A stretch of DNA of 59,065 nt, from assembly GCA_002296525.1 (NCBI GenBank), contig DBIA01000022.1:43090-102154 (forward strand). The letters are read 5' to 3'. Shown here piece after piece: positions 33,995 to 42,499 of this stretch. How positions within the stretch are numbered: the stretch's first letter is position 1; each line of letters opens with the position of its first letter. The notes beneath the pieces are model-generated. The model had not been told where the DNA came from and made no database searches. It saw nothing but the letters and a program-made list of their open reading frames with translations. A program made the position numbers and the translations under genes. Source of the stretch: Candidatus Neomicrothrix sp. UBA814 (GTDB taxonomy: Bacteria; Actinomycetota; Acidimicrobiia; Acidimicrobiales; Poriferisodalaceae).

Positions 33995-34663
33995 ATGGCA
34001 ACTAACGCGCTCATACTCGACTTTGATGGAACGATCATCGATACCGAAACTCCGGCCTTTGAGTCGACTGAGACAATATGGGCGAGACACGGCATCGAAT
34101 TCCCGATGGATTGGTGGCTTCAGGGCATGGGAACCGATCGCAAATCGACCTGGGTCAAAGAACTAGAAAGCCGATTAGGCAGAGCCATAGACCATGACCA
34201 AATCATGGACGAGCGTCAACGCATAAAGAATAAAATGACTCTGTCTCAACCAGTGCTTCCGGGAATTGTCAAACTTCTAGACGCCGCCGAACGCAGAAAC
34301 ATTGAGATGGCCGTTGGCTCAAGTTCACCTCACTCCTGGGTCGATCAACATCTGAAGCGAGTTGGCCTCTACGAACGCTTCTCCCATGTTGTATGTCGTG
34401 ACGACGTCGGTGGTGTAGCAAAGCCAGCTCCTGACGTCTTTTTAAGAGCTTTGGAGTTACTGGGCGTTTCTGCAGAGTCTGCTGCAGTGATTGAAGATAG
34501 CCCTAACGGACTAAAAGCAGCATTAGCAGCCGGCCTACGGACCGTCGTTGTCCCTAACCCGCTAGTGAAATCCCTGGATTTTTCAGGTGCCTTCGCCAAA
34601 TACGAAGCTCTAGACGACCTAGCCCCAGAGCAACTACTTGATCTAATTTTTGATGCTGAATAG
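33995..34663 (+). CDS. HAD-family phosphatase (beta-phosphoglucomutase-like)
   Basis: A 222-residue haloacid dehalogenase hydrolase with motif I LDFDGTIIDTE (nucleophile D9, D11), motif II VGSSSPHSW, and motifs III-IV VCRDDVGGVAKPAPDVFL and VIEDSPNGLKAALAAG. The helical cap at about 15-80 fits the phosphoglucomutase/GS1 group. It starts two bases after hemD, so it is probably in the same transcript. Substrate unknown. Confidence 0.9.
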   Translation: MATNALILDFDGTIIDTETPAFESTETIWARHGIEFPMDWWLQGMGTDRKSTWVKELESRLGRAIDHDQIMDERQRIKNKMTLSQPVLPGIVKLLDAAERRNIEMAVGSSSPHSWVDQHLKRVGLYERFSHVVCRDDVGGVAKPAPDVFLRALELLGVSAESAAVIEDSPNGLKAALAAGLRTVVVPNPLVKSLDFSGAFAKYEALDDLAPEQLLDLIFDAE

Positions 34664-34727
34664 ATCTGAGCAAGAACACGAAGGCCTGTAAAAGTAGCTT
34701 GGGAAATCTCTGATAACCGGCACCGTT

Positions 34728-35993
34728 TTAATCGCGGTCTGGAATGAGGCGAGCGACTACTTTGCCGATTTCGTAAACAGACTCCGTGCCACCAGCATCA
34801 TTATTGACAAGGTTCGTAGAAATTCTCATCACTAGCTCTGTTAACACCCTTGATTGAATTCCGAGACGTGTGAAACGCCTCATCAACCCTGGCCTCCCTA
34901 ATGCCTTAGTGGCAAGACGCCCGAGGCGGTAATAGTGATCGTACTTGGAGGCCAATTCTTTCTCGTATTGACGCAAGGCCAGACCATCCCCGGTATCGAT
35001 TGCGTTATCGATCACAGAGGCTGCAAGTTTGCCATTGTTTAACGCTGGCTCTATACCGTCGCCATTAAAAGGATTCACACTTCCTGCTGCGTCCCCCACG
35101 ACTACCCAATTAGGTCCCGAGCGCGGTCGTACTGAAGCTCCCATAGGGAGGCGTCCCCCCTGAGGTTCACTTTCAATGTTCTCGATGTCAACGTCCCAGA
35201 ACTTAGGTATTTGCAAAAGCCACTCATCAAATAGATCTTGAATAGATCGAGGGTCGTTACCGTGATGGTGGCTTAGTAGCCCGACTCCGGTATTGACTGT
35301 CCCATCACCAAGAGGAAAGACCCAGCCGTAACCTGGTAACTGCTGGCCTGAACTGTCTCGTAAATCAAAAACCGACTCGATCATCTTTTCGCTGTGTTGA
35401 GGGCTTGGAAAATAACCGCGCATCGCAACGCCCTGCGCGTATTGCCGAGTTCGAGCAGTCCCGAGCGCCCTTCCAAATGGAGAAAGTGGCCCATCTGCGA
35501 TTACCACGAATCGAGCGCGAACCTCAATCTCTCCATCCGGTCCTGTTCCAGAGCCGGTGCCTGAAGCACGACAACCGCGCAGGTGACCGTGCTCAACGAC
35601 GGGGTCAGTGACTTCAACACCGGTCCATACTTGAGCTCCGGCCTCTTTAGCGTGTTCTACCAAGATTTCGTCCAGAGATCGGCGCCGGATCACTAAACCA
35701 TGACTGGGATGGTCATGATCGGTTGGCCATCGCAGTTCGATGCTTTGACCGTCCGCTGTCATTTTGAGTCCGTGGTGTTGATGAAAAGCTGATTTTGTGA
35801 CATCGATTTGCATGTCATTTAAATGGCCTACTGCTTTTGGCGTGAGGGCATCACCACAAACCTTGTCGCGTGGGATTACATCTTTCTCTAGCAGCACAAC
35901 CATTCGACCCGATTTTGCTGCCCAATAGGCAGCTGATGCCCCAGCGGGCCCAGCGCCAATAACTAGAACTTCGGTAGAAAGACGCACCGACAT
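34728..35993 (-). CDS. Geranylgeranyl reductase family FAD enzyme
   Basis: A 421-residue flavoprotein: GAGPAGASAAYWAA binds FAD ADP, KVCGDALTPKAV is the family CGD motif, and VGDAAGSVNPFNGDGIEPAL binds the ribityl chain. The family reduces isoprenoid double bonds. Beside bc and complex I operons the likeliest substrate is the menaquinone side chain, as for MenJ in mycobacteria, but archaeal-type lipid or chlorophyll-type roles belong to the same family. It is on the same strand as the cytochrome c gene upstream, 68 bases apart. Confidence 0.88.
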   Translation of the reverse strand: MSVRLSTEVLVIGAGPAGASAAYWAAKSGRMVVLLEKDVIPRDKVCGDALTPKAVGHLNDMQIDVTKSAFHQHHGLKMTADGQSIELRWPTDHDHPSHGLVIRRRSLDEILVEHAKEAGAQVWTGVEVTDPVVEHGHLRGCRASGTGSGTGPDGEIEVRARFVVIADGPLSPFGRALGTARTRQYAQGVAMRGYFPSPQHSEKMIESVFDLRDSSGQQLPGYGWVFPLGDGTVNTGVGLLSHHHGNDPRSIQDLFDEWLLQIPKFWDVDIENIESEPQGGRLPMGASVRPRSGPNWVVVGDAAGSVNPFNGDGIEPALNNGKLAASVIDNAIDTGDGLALRQYEKELASKYDHYYRLGRLATKALGRPGLMRRFTRLGIQSRVLTELVMRISTNLVNNDAGGTESVYEIGKVVARLIPDRD

Positions 35994-36061
35994 CGTCGTG
36001 TTCCTCTCCGACTTAACCTGAGGTTGGAAACTTTCCTTTATGAGTCCCCGAAGGATTCAAC

Positions 36062-36832
36062 TTAGTGGCCGCCGCCTCCGTGGCCGCCCCCGATGTCTTT
36101 TCCGCCACCGAGTTCTTCCCACTCGGTATCACGTGCGGCGAGTTCCTCATCACTCAGTTCCTCACCACTCAACACTTCGCGAATGTATCTGGCTACCGAA
36201 TAAATCTTGTATTCGGTCAGCGCACCGCCGAATCCCGGCATATTTGCGCCTGTCTCGCCTGAAATATGGGCCCCACCGGGTCGATCTGTAGCCCCATAAG
36301 GATTGCCAATGCCAATGCCTTCGGAACCAACGGTCAACCAAAGAATCATGTCTGCGTCAAGCTTCGGGAAAGTTAGGAGAACCTCTCCGTTATAGAGCGG
36401 CCTTCCAACGCCTCCGCCTTCACTGCCAGCGCCGTCTCCGCCGTGACAACTCGCGCATTGAGCTGCATAGGTCGCAGCGCCTTCTGTCCGCGCTGTTACT
36501 GGCTCTGGAGGAGGTTCCGTTAACTTCACGTAGACAAATGCCCAAAGCGGTAGAAAGAACATGACTGGCATTGCCCACATTGGAATCTTGGTTCGCTGTC
36601 GAGCAGCCGAAACCCAAGTCGGCTCAATCTCTGTTTCTGTTATCTGTTCAAGCTTGGCATCAGCTTTGGCCGCGGCAATAACGTCGGCGCTGCTAGGTCC
36701 AGAACTCGCCTGACCACCGCCATCAGATGAATCGACTGTGGCTCCACCACCACTGCCGTCGTCTTCAAGCAGGCCAAGCGCAATGCGTCTTTGTCGGGAA
36801 CGCTCAAACAGATATTCAGGAACTTCGGTCAC
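36062..36832 (-). CDS. Membrane-anchored monoheme cytochrome c
   Basis: A 256-residue protein. The cytoplasmic N-terminus begins MTEVPEYLFERSR, nearly the same as the start of the cytochrome b C-terminal subunit at 38914. A Gly/Ser-rich linker and charged stretch precede one membrane helix (about 84-103). A cytochrome c domain with C126-A-S-C129-H130 follows, and MPGFGGALTEYKIYSVARYI provides the distal Met. The tail is Gly/His-rich (GGGHGGGGH). It is divergent from the bc operon and probably carries electrons from it to the caa3 oxidase. Confidence 0.88.
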   Translation of the reverse strand: MTEVPEYLFERSRQRRIALGLLEDDGSGGGATVDSSDGGGQASSGPSSADVIAAAKADAKLEQITETEIEPTWVSAARQRTKIPMWAMPVMFFLPLWAFVYVKLTEPPPEPVTARTEGAATYAAQCASCHGGDGAGSEGGGVGRPLYNGEVLLTFPKLDADMILWLTVGSEGIGIGNPYGATDRPGGAHISGETGANMPGFGGALTEYKIYSVARYIREVLSGEELSDEELAARDTEWEELGGGKDIGGGHGGGGH

Positions 36833-37130
36833 TTTGTCCTCCGCGGGATACCGGTGTGGTGCCCCGCATCACGGGTTGCGCTGATAAGGAAACAAGATAT
36901 TACGTGCGTTACAAAGATAGGCGGTGAGGTGGGTAACGAAGCAAGTTTGACAGAGACTTCTTTGTCAAGTTGTGCTCAGACTAAACTTATTCAAGAAAAT
37001 CCTCGTTTCGGTTCGGCATTCGCTGCTCGCGAGTGCCACCATGTAGGTCATCCTTGAGTTACGAATCCGTCGTTAAAGCGTGGTAGAACGTCGAACGATC
37101 CGGGCGCCACTCGGGTAGATTTGAATGTGG

Positions 37131-37145
37131 ATTCACGATGTGAAT
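37131..37145. promoter_or_regulatory. Perfect palindrome, candidate operator
   Basis: ATTCAC-GAT-GTGAAT is a perfect six-base inverted repeat with a three-base centre, preceded by a related half-site (TTGAATGTGG). It lies 81 bases before the first gene of the bc operon, a usual place for a dimeric regulator. The regulator is not identified. Confidence 0.35.
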
Positions 37146-37155
37146 TTGCGTAGTG

Positions 37156-37175
37156 TGAGGTTCCTCGGAATCTCA
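37156..37175. promoter_or_regulatory. Short hairpin/palindrome in the bc operon leader
   Basis: TGAGGTTCC and GGAATCTCA form a nine-base-pair stem (one G-U) around TC, 51 bases upstream of the GTG at 37226. It could be a second operator or an mRNA hairpin in the leader. No function is assigned. Confidence 0.3.
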
Positions 37176-37225
37176 TCAAGATTCAGTAAGCACGCACCGA
37201 TAGTAAGTACCAGACGGGAGGGCCA

Positions 37226-37663
37226 GTGGTCGCACTTGTGACATCAATCCTGATCACGGGTCTAATGATTTATGGCATCGTTGCCTATGGTCAACGCCGG
37301 CCTACTGACCGCCCAACCTCATGGGGCGAAGCGATGGTGGGCGCAACTTATATCTTCATGCTCCTGATGCTGGTCTTCGGAGTTGTCCCCGACCGATGGG
37401 TCCGGCTTACCGACAATGAGTGGGGATGGTCTGTTGAGCGAATGTTGTTCACAGAAGGGCAGTTCATCGACGGAGACCCCATCACGTTCCCGCCGATGCG
37501 TATGGATCTAAAAAAAGTTTCGGACATTGTCGTGGTTATTGAGCACATCGTTGCCCTGGTCGGTTTGCCATTCCTATGGCTCTGGTGGCAAAAACGAGAT
37601 GAAAAGAAGCCCGTCGATGAGCCCGTATCCGATTTCGGTCGACCACTTATGAAGGGAAGTTGA
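37226..37663 (+). CDS. Small membrane protein of the bc operon, unknown family
   Basis: A 145-residue protein with three membrane helices (about 1-20, 35-53 and 100-121), LRLTDNEWGW-like polar segments outside and a basic end. It is the first gene of the bc operon (GTG start with GGGAGG just upstream) and is one base from the ferredoxin gene. No known family was recognised; the position suggests an accessory or anchoring subunit of the bc complex. Confidence 0.7.
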   Translation: MVALVTSILITGLMIYGIVAYGQRRPTDRPTSWGEAMVGATYIFMLLMLVFGVVPDRWVRLTDNEWGWSVERMLFTEGQFIDGDPITFPPMRMDLKKVSDIVVVIEHIVALVGLPFLWLWWQKRDEKKPVDEPVSDFGRPLMKGS

Positions 37664-37664
37664 G

Positions 37665-38081
37665 ATGGCCACAACTGAAGCCAACCCTCCCATGCCCCGA
37701 TTTGTGGACGACTACGTTTTACAAACGGTCGATGCGGACTACCTAGCTGCAGCGGTCAAACCGAAACAGTTCATTAACATTGACCAATCTGAATGTATTC
37801 AGTGCGAAGGATGTGTAGACATCTGCCCGTGGAAGTGCATTCACTACATTGCCGTTGAAGCCATTGACGAAGCCATTGACGCCGACATGCCCGGTTTGGA
37901 CCCGGCGGACAATGCAATTTTCATAATCGACGATGACGTGTGTACCCGTTGCGCTCTCTGCGTCGACAGGTGCCCTACAGGTGTCATCACACTCGGCAAG
38001 ATGGTCGATACCCCTCCAGCTGAGGGCGATCAGCATGAACGAACTCACACACACGGCTACGCCTACGGCATGCGACTCTGA
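37665..38081 (+). CDS. Two-[4Fe-4S] ferredoxin-type protein in the bc operon
   Basis: A 138-residue soluble protein with two complete cluster motifs, C-I-Q-C-E-G-C-x3-CP and C-T-R-C-A-L-C-x3-CP, separated by an acidic stretch of about 45 residues. The C-terminus is His-rich (HERTHTHGYAYG). It lies between a membrane protein and cytochrome b, so it may dock on the bc complex or carry electrons between a ferredoxin-dependent donor and the quinone pool. Cyanobacterial and delta-proteobacterial parallels are inference only. Confidence 0.88.
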   Translation: MATTEANPPMPRFVDDYVLQTVDADYLAAAVKPKQFINIDQSECIQCEGCVDICPWKCIHYIAVEAIDEAIDADMPGLDPADNAIFIIDDDVCTRCALCVDRCPTGVITLGKMVDTPPAEGDQHERTHTHGYAYGMRL

Positions 38082-38097
38082 GGAATAGACGAATCAA

Positions 38098-38892
38098 ATG
38101 GCAAACTCGATCGAAAAACCAAAACAGTCGCTTCCTGAAAAACTTCAGCAAAGCGCCACAGCAGCGACAGATTGGATGCAAGACAGCCAATTCTGGACAT
38201 CGGTCTTTAGACCTGGATCGATTTTCCGCAAGGGTTACACCGACAGCCCAAGGAACCGCTCATACGTAATCATGAACAGCGTCTTGTATCACCTTCACCC
38301 GGTCAAGGTGAAGCGCCACGCTGTCAAGGTCAGCTACACCCTCTGCCTTGGAGGTCTTAGTTTTTTCCTGTTCATCTTGCTGACCATTACCGGTATCTTC
38401 CTGATGTTCTTCTACCGGCCGACCGCCGCCGCCGCCTGGAGTGATATCGAGTCTCTACACACCCAGGTCAGTTTTGGGCTACTGGTGCGCAATATGCATA
38501 GATGGGGAGCCCACTTAATGACCTTGTCGGTCTTTCTCCATATGGCTCGAGTCTTCTACCACGGCGCATACAAAGCTCCGCGCGAATTCAACTGGGTCGT
38601 TGGCGTAATCCTTCTGAAATTAACTCTCTTGCTGGCTTTCACCGGTTATTTGCTTCCCTGGGACCAGTTGGCCCTATGGGCGGTAACCGTGGGAACCAAC
38701 ATGATGGGATTCACACCGGTTTTCGGTGATCAAGTCCGCTTTGTTCTCCTGGGAGGTAAGCAAATTGGTGCAGAAACACTGCTCCGATGGTATGTGCTTC
38801 ACGTCTTAATGCTCCCATTCGTTTTAGTTATCTTCCTGGCAATTCATTTTTGGAGAGTCCGCAAAGACGGCGGCATCTCAGGACCGCTATAG
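38098..38892 (+). CDS. Cytochrome b N-terminal subunit (b6-like)
   Basis: A 264-residue protein holding the four heme-bearing helices of cytochrome b. Candidate heme ligands are H134 and H148 in the second helix and H235 and H250 in the fourth; the 15-residue interval of the second pair is the b6-type spacing, versus 14 in mitochondrial bc1. GYLLPWDQLALWAVT is the conserved Qo loop region. Together with the protein encoded downstream it makes a split cytochrome b, unlike the fused QcrB of most Actinobacteria. Confidence 0.93.
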   Translation: MANSIEKPKQSLPEKLQQSATAATDWMQDSQFWTSVFRPGSIFRKGYTDSPRNRSYVIMNSVLYHLHPVKVKRHAVKVSYTLCLGGLSFFLFILLTITGIFLMFFYRPTAAAAWSDIESLHTQVSFGLLVRNMHRWGAHLMTLSVFLHMARVFYHGAYKAPREFNWVVGVILLKLTLLLAFTGYLLPWDQLALWAVTVGTNMMGFTPVFGDQVRFVLLGGKQIGAETLLRWYVLHVLMLPFVLVIFLAIHFWRVRKDGGISGPL

Positions 38893-38913
38893 ATCGGGGG
38901 GTGAAATAATTCC

Positions 38914-39633
38914 ATGACCGAAATACCTGAACATCTTCTAAAGAGAAGCCAAGAGGCCAAGGCAAAGGCAGATGGTGGGTCCGCGCCCTCCGACGACGTG
39001 GTCGCAACTTCGGACGACGACGGTGAAACCATTCCACGTTCTTTGCTCGAACAAAGCCAACAAGAGGGCGGTCCTGCCCCGGCGGCTGGCGGGGTAGCCA
39101 CCATTGCTCCTCCAGCTATGGCGGGGCCCAGTGGAAACACTCACAGATTATTGACAGTAGTGAAGTCAGGCTCGATCCAAGACGTCAAGGCCAACCCAGG
39201 TGACAAAGTTCATGTTTGGCCCCACTTGCTTGCCCCCGAGTTCACAGCGGCTCTCTTCATCACCGCTTTCACGCTCGTGTTCTCGCTCTTCATCAATGCA
39301 CCATTGCTTGAACTTGCGAACCACAACGCAACCCCAAACCCGTCTAAAGCTCCTTGGTATTTCTTAGGGCTTCAAGAATTATTGACAATGTTCGATCCAA
39401 TGATCGCTGGAGTAACTATCCCAGGCATTGTCCTAGTTCTATTAGGTTTCGCTCCCTACATCGATCGAAATCCGTCGAATGCACCAGAGGATCGCAAATT
39501 TGCGATCTGCATACAGACTGTTCATTTGATGTTCTGGGCGGTCCTCGTCATTATTGGCTCCTTTTTCCGGGGTCAAGGTTTCAACTTCACCTATCCGTGG
39601 GATACCGGTCTCCACGGGATCTTCCACCTCTAG
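38914..39633 (+). CDS. Cytochrome b C-terminal subunit (subunit IV-like)
   Basis: A 239-residue protein with about three helices corresponding to the C-terminal half of cytochrome b. The Qo motif, usually PEWY, reads SKAPWYFLGLQELL, so the Glu is replaced. An unusual 100-residue cytoplasmic N-terminus starts MTEIPEHLLKRSQ and repeats the pattern as TIPRSLLEQSQ at 39-49; the same start occurs in the cytochrome c at 36062. AGGAG-like spacing and a 21-base gap fit operon expression. Confidence 0.9.
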   Translation: MTEIPEHLLKRSQEAKAKADGGSAPSDDVVATSDDDGETIPRSLLEQSQQEGGPAPAAGGVATIAPPAMAGPSGNTHRLLTVVKSGSIQDVKANPGDKVHVWPHLLAPEFTAALFITAFTLVFSLFINAPLLELANHNATPNPSKAPWYFLGLQELLTMFDPMIAGVTIPGIVLVLLGFAPYIDRNPSNAPEDRKFAICIQTVHLMFWAVLVIIGSFFRGQGFNFTYPWDTGLHGIFHL

Positions 39634-39643
39634 GAGCATCACA

Positions 39644-40495
39644 GTGTCAAGCGGTACGGTCATCGCCATAGCTATACCTGTGCTCATCGCGCTAGCAGCG
39701 GTTGTAGGTTTCACGTCTCTGCGCCGACGGGACGCGCAAGGGCTTGGCCACTTGTCGCGTGAAACGCGCAAGCGAGACGCTGGTGCGATGACGGTAACCG
39801 CGGCAAGTGACGAAGCCAAAGAACTTGAGCGATCAGTAGCCCTAGCGAGAGTAACTGCTGATGTCGCTATCCCTGAACCCGCTTTGCCTGAAGAATGGAC
39901 ACCTCCCGACCCTGAAGAAGTTGGGGTGACCCGCCGCCAATTCCTAAACCGTGCCTCTATTACTTTGATGACTATGGGCTTATCGGCGTTTGGTGCGGCG
40001 AACATAGCGTTCTTATGGCCGCGCCCGACAGGAGGTTTTGGCTCCAAAGTAAAAATCGGGACTATTTCGTCTGTGAATGACTTAATCTCCTCATCTTCAC
40101 CGGCCGCTAACTTTTCGTACTTCTCAGAAGCGCAAACTTACCTTCAGCCATTCCCAATGGATTCGGAGACTCAGCAGGCAGCTGAAGCTGTTTACTCTGG
40201 CGCTATTTTGGATGGCATAAAGATGGGTTATGTAGCTCTTTGGCAAAAGTGCCCCCACTTGGGTTGCAAAGTCCCTGTTTGTGGAACCTCACAGTGGTTT
40301 GAGTGCCCATGTCACGGTTCCCAGTACAACCGAGTCGGAGAGAAAAAGGTCGGGCCCGCGCCGCGAGGCATGGACCGGTTTCCGGTCATTATCGACGGCG
40401 ACAAAGTAATTATTGACACGGGCAGCCCAACGCAAGGCCCCCCTATCGGCACTGACACCACCGGACAAGGCCTAGAAGGACCACACTGCGCGTGA
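39644..40495 (+). CDS. Rieske iron-sulfur protein of the bc complex
   Basis: A 283-residue protein from GTG 39644, which has AGGAG seven bases upstream. An N-terminal helix (about 5-22) and a second twin-arginine-preceded helix (RRQFLNRASITLMTMGL) anchor it. The soluble domain binds [2Fe-2S] through C203 and H205 (KCPHLGC) and C221 and H224 (CPCHGS), with C208 and C223 forming the disulfide. It moves electrons from quinol to cytochrome c. A longer in-frame version overlapping the preceding gene was rejected. Confidence 0.93.
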   Translation: MSSGTVIAIAIPVLIALAAVVGFTSLRRRDAQGLGHLSRETRKRDAGAMTVTAASDEAKELERSVALARVTADVAIPEPALPEEWTPPDPEEVGVTRRQFLNRASITLMTMGLSAFGAANIAFLWPRPTGGFGSKVKIGTISSVNDLISSSSPAANFSYFSEAQTYLQPFPMDSETQQAAEAVYSGAILDGIKMGYVALWQKCPHLGCKVPVCGTSQWFECPCHGSQYNRVGEKKVGPAPRGMDRFPVIIDGDKVIIDTGSPTQGPPIGTDTTGQGLEGPHCA

Positions 40496-40550
40496 TTGAT
40501 AACTTTCCGTTCGTCCTTACTCGCCAGACAATGGCAGGAGATTACACACA

Positions 40551-41663
40551 GTGATGTATGCCGCCACCACAGAGCGCTCGATCGCAATGGTTCTACTAGC
40601 TGTTGTGGTTGTTGGATGGGCGATTTATGTCTTCGTAAACATCCGCCGCAGCAAACGCGAGGTCGGAAGTGAGATCGAATTAGCTGCAAACCGTGGATCG
40701 TTACCGGATGACGAAGTCCTAGAAGGAAGCCGCCTAGAACAAGTCCAAGCATTCGGTGTTTTAATGCTTCTGATCATCGCGCTCGTGCTCCCCATTTACT
40801 GGTTACGCGAAGGCGGCCGCCGCGCCGGAGCGGAAGTCGGATTTAGTCAGCGTGCTGCCGATGCTGGAGAACGTTTAGCTGAAGAACTCGAATGCGTTGT
40901 GTGTCACGGAGCTGACCTCGGCGGAGCTAACTACGCTCCGGTAGTGCTTGATATAGGCAACCAGTTCAGCGATCAAGACAGCTACATTGTCAAGACCACA
41001 TGGCGCGCACCAGCGCTGGATGACGTCTTTACTCGCTTTGATACCGACGCTGAAAATCTCGATGAGGTTGACGAAGTGCGGCAAATTCTCAACTACGGCC
41101 GAGGAGTGATGCCAGCCTGGGGACTTCCCGGAGGTGGTCCCCTGACCTCCCAAGAAGTTGACAACATCATTGCCTGGTTGTGGAGGGAACGGCTTCCCGA
41201 TGAAGAAGTGCAAGAACGCGCACTAGCTGCGAAGCAGCAAGAAATGGCTCGTCACCCAGAGAAATCTGAGGGCCAAGTATTATTTGAACTCCATTGCGCG
41301 CGCTGCCACACTCCGCGATGGCCTGCCCGGGGCCCAGCGCAGCTACCTAACAACGGTGGTGAAGTTCAAGTACTGCCTGGACCGGCCGGCTCAGGAAGAT
41401 ATGGCCCAGCCCTGAACAGCGTGAGTCTCAAACGGCTCTTTCCAGATATAGAAGACCAAATCGCATTTCTGACATCGGGCGCTGCTGACAACGTTGCGTA
41501 TGGAGAATTTGCGCGCTTAGGAAATTACGGAATGCCTGGATTTGGCAGGGTGCTATCACAAGAAGAAATTCGTGCCATTTCCGAATATGAACGCGGCCTG
41601 GACGCGGCCGAGCAATCAACCGTTCAGTTCTCTGAATTACACACCGCTAAGGACGACCAATGA
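40551..41663 (+). CDS. Diheme cytochrome c, membrane bound
   Basis: A 370-residue protein with two N-terminal membrane helices (about 10-30 and 66-84) and two cytochrome c domains with heme sites C115-x2-C118-H119 and C249-x2-C252-H253. Distal Met candidates are in GRGVMPAWG and NYGMPGFGR. GTG at 40551 lies ten bases after AGGAG. It probably plays the role of QcrC, receiving electrons from the Rieske protein. It overlaps the next gene by four bases. Confidence 0.9.
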   Translation: MMYAATTERSIAMVLLAVVVVGWAIYVFVNIRRSKREVGSEIELAANRGSLPDDEVLEGSRLEQVQAFGVLMLLIIALVLPIYWLREGGRRAGAEVGFSQRAADAGERLAEELECVVCHGADLGGANYAPVVLDIGNQFSDQDSYIVKTTWRAPALDDVFTRFDTDAENLDEVDEVRQILNYGRGVMPAWGLPGGGPLTSQEVDNIIAWLWRERLPDEEVQERALAAKQQEMARHPEKSEGQVLFELHCARCHTPRWPARGPAQLPNNGGEVQVLPGPAGSGRYGPALNSVSLKRLFPDIEDQIAFLTSGAADNVAYGEFARLGNYGMPGFGRVLSQEEIRAISEYERGLDAAEQSTVQFSELHTAKDDQ

Positions 41664-42481
41664 ACCCCATGGCAATAGTTGGATGGGATCCGGTTCTCAC
41701 GGGCTACTTAGCCGTCTTTCTTTCGATCCTCATTCTCTGTGGTTCCGTTTACCTATTACTTGCAACCAATATCGGAGCCAGGTTGGGTTTCCTTGTCGCA
41801 TGGACAGGCTTGTGGGCATGGAACCTACTTATGGGAATCATCTGGTGGATCTTCGGTATTGGTTGGGTTGGTTACGGCCCGTCATGGGAAGTAACTCATG
41901 TCAGCACTAACCCTGAAGCCGTCCCTATAGAACTCGTCCAGGAGTTATCGAATGACGTCAACGAGGCCCCGGGTAGCGGCTGGGAAGTTGTCGTCTCACC
42001 TGATGCGCGAGCAACAGCAGACGCGGCCGTCGTGTGTAGCGGGGCAGACCCACGTCGCTTGGAGACGGTGAACACCTGTTTATTCAGTGCTGCAACGGAT
42101 TATCAGGTCCACCGCGTGATGCGCATTGGTGGCGAACGTTACCGACCTTTGGGGATACCGGATAACCCTGTGACCCAATACTTCATCCCCAGTCGCGGGC
42201 GGCCACATTACTCAGTAGTGCAATTGCAGTCGTACAAACCCACCCCAGATATTGATCCCAACAAGCTGGGTGACGATGGCAAAGTTCTGCTGCCAGAAGC
42301 GGTGCTAGACGAGGCAGCGCCGATATACACAGTCGTGATGGTAAGAGACCAGGGCAATCTACGGTTACGCCCCGCGTTGGTTACGATCTTCTCGGGTTTG
42401 CTCTTTGGTTTAGGTTGCTACCACCTCCACCGACGGGATCAGGCCATATGGGCTGTCCGGGAAGCTGCAGGAACTGAATAG
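41660..42481 (+). CDS. Membrane protein of unknown function, last gene of the bc block
   Basis: A 273-residue protein: two helices (about 14-36 and 40-70), a predicted extracytoplasmic domain of about 150 residues with two Cys (CSGADP and VNTCLFSA, able to form a disulfide), and a final helix (about 240-257). No known domain was recognised. It overlaps the diheme cytochrome gene (ATGA) and lies 19 bases before nuoA, so it links the bc and complex I gene blocks. A bc-complex accessory subunit is the best inference. Confidence 0.75.
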   Translation: MNPMAIVGWDPVLTGYLAVFLSILILCGSVYLLLATNIGARLGFLVAWTGLWAWNLLMGIIWWIFGIGWVGYGPSWEVTHVSTNPEAVPIELVQELSNDVNEAPGSGWEVVVSPDARATADAAVVCSGADPRRLETVNTCLFSAATDYQVHRVMRIGGERYRPLGIPDNPVTQYFIPSRGRPHYSVVQLQSYKPTPDIDPNKLGDDGKVLLPEAVLDEAAPIYTVVMVRDQGNLRLRPALVTIFSGLLFGLGCYHLHRRDQAIWAVREAAGTE

Positions 42482-42499
42482 GGGAGGGGGCAAATTCAG

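Larger units (their letters stand above)
36833..37225. promoter_or_regulatory. Divergent intergenic region between cytochrome c and the bc/nuo operon
   Basis: A 393-base non-coding gap. It holds an inverted repeat of perfect -35-like hexamers (TTGACA at 36947-36952 and TGTCAA at 36963-36968), a perfect palindrome at 37131-37145 and a hairpin at 37156-37175. GGGAGG at 37216-37221 serves as ribosome binding site for the first plus-strand gene. It must contain the promoters for both directions, but no convincing -10 could be assigned. Confidence 0.5.
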
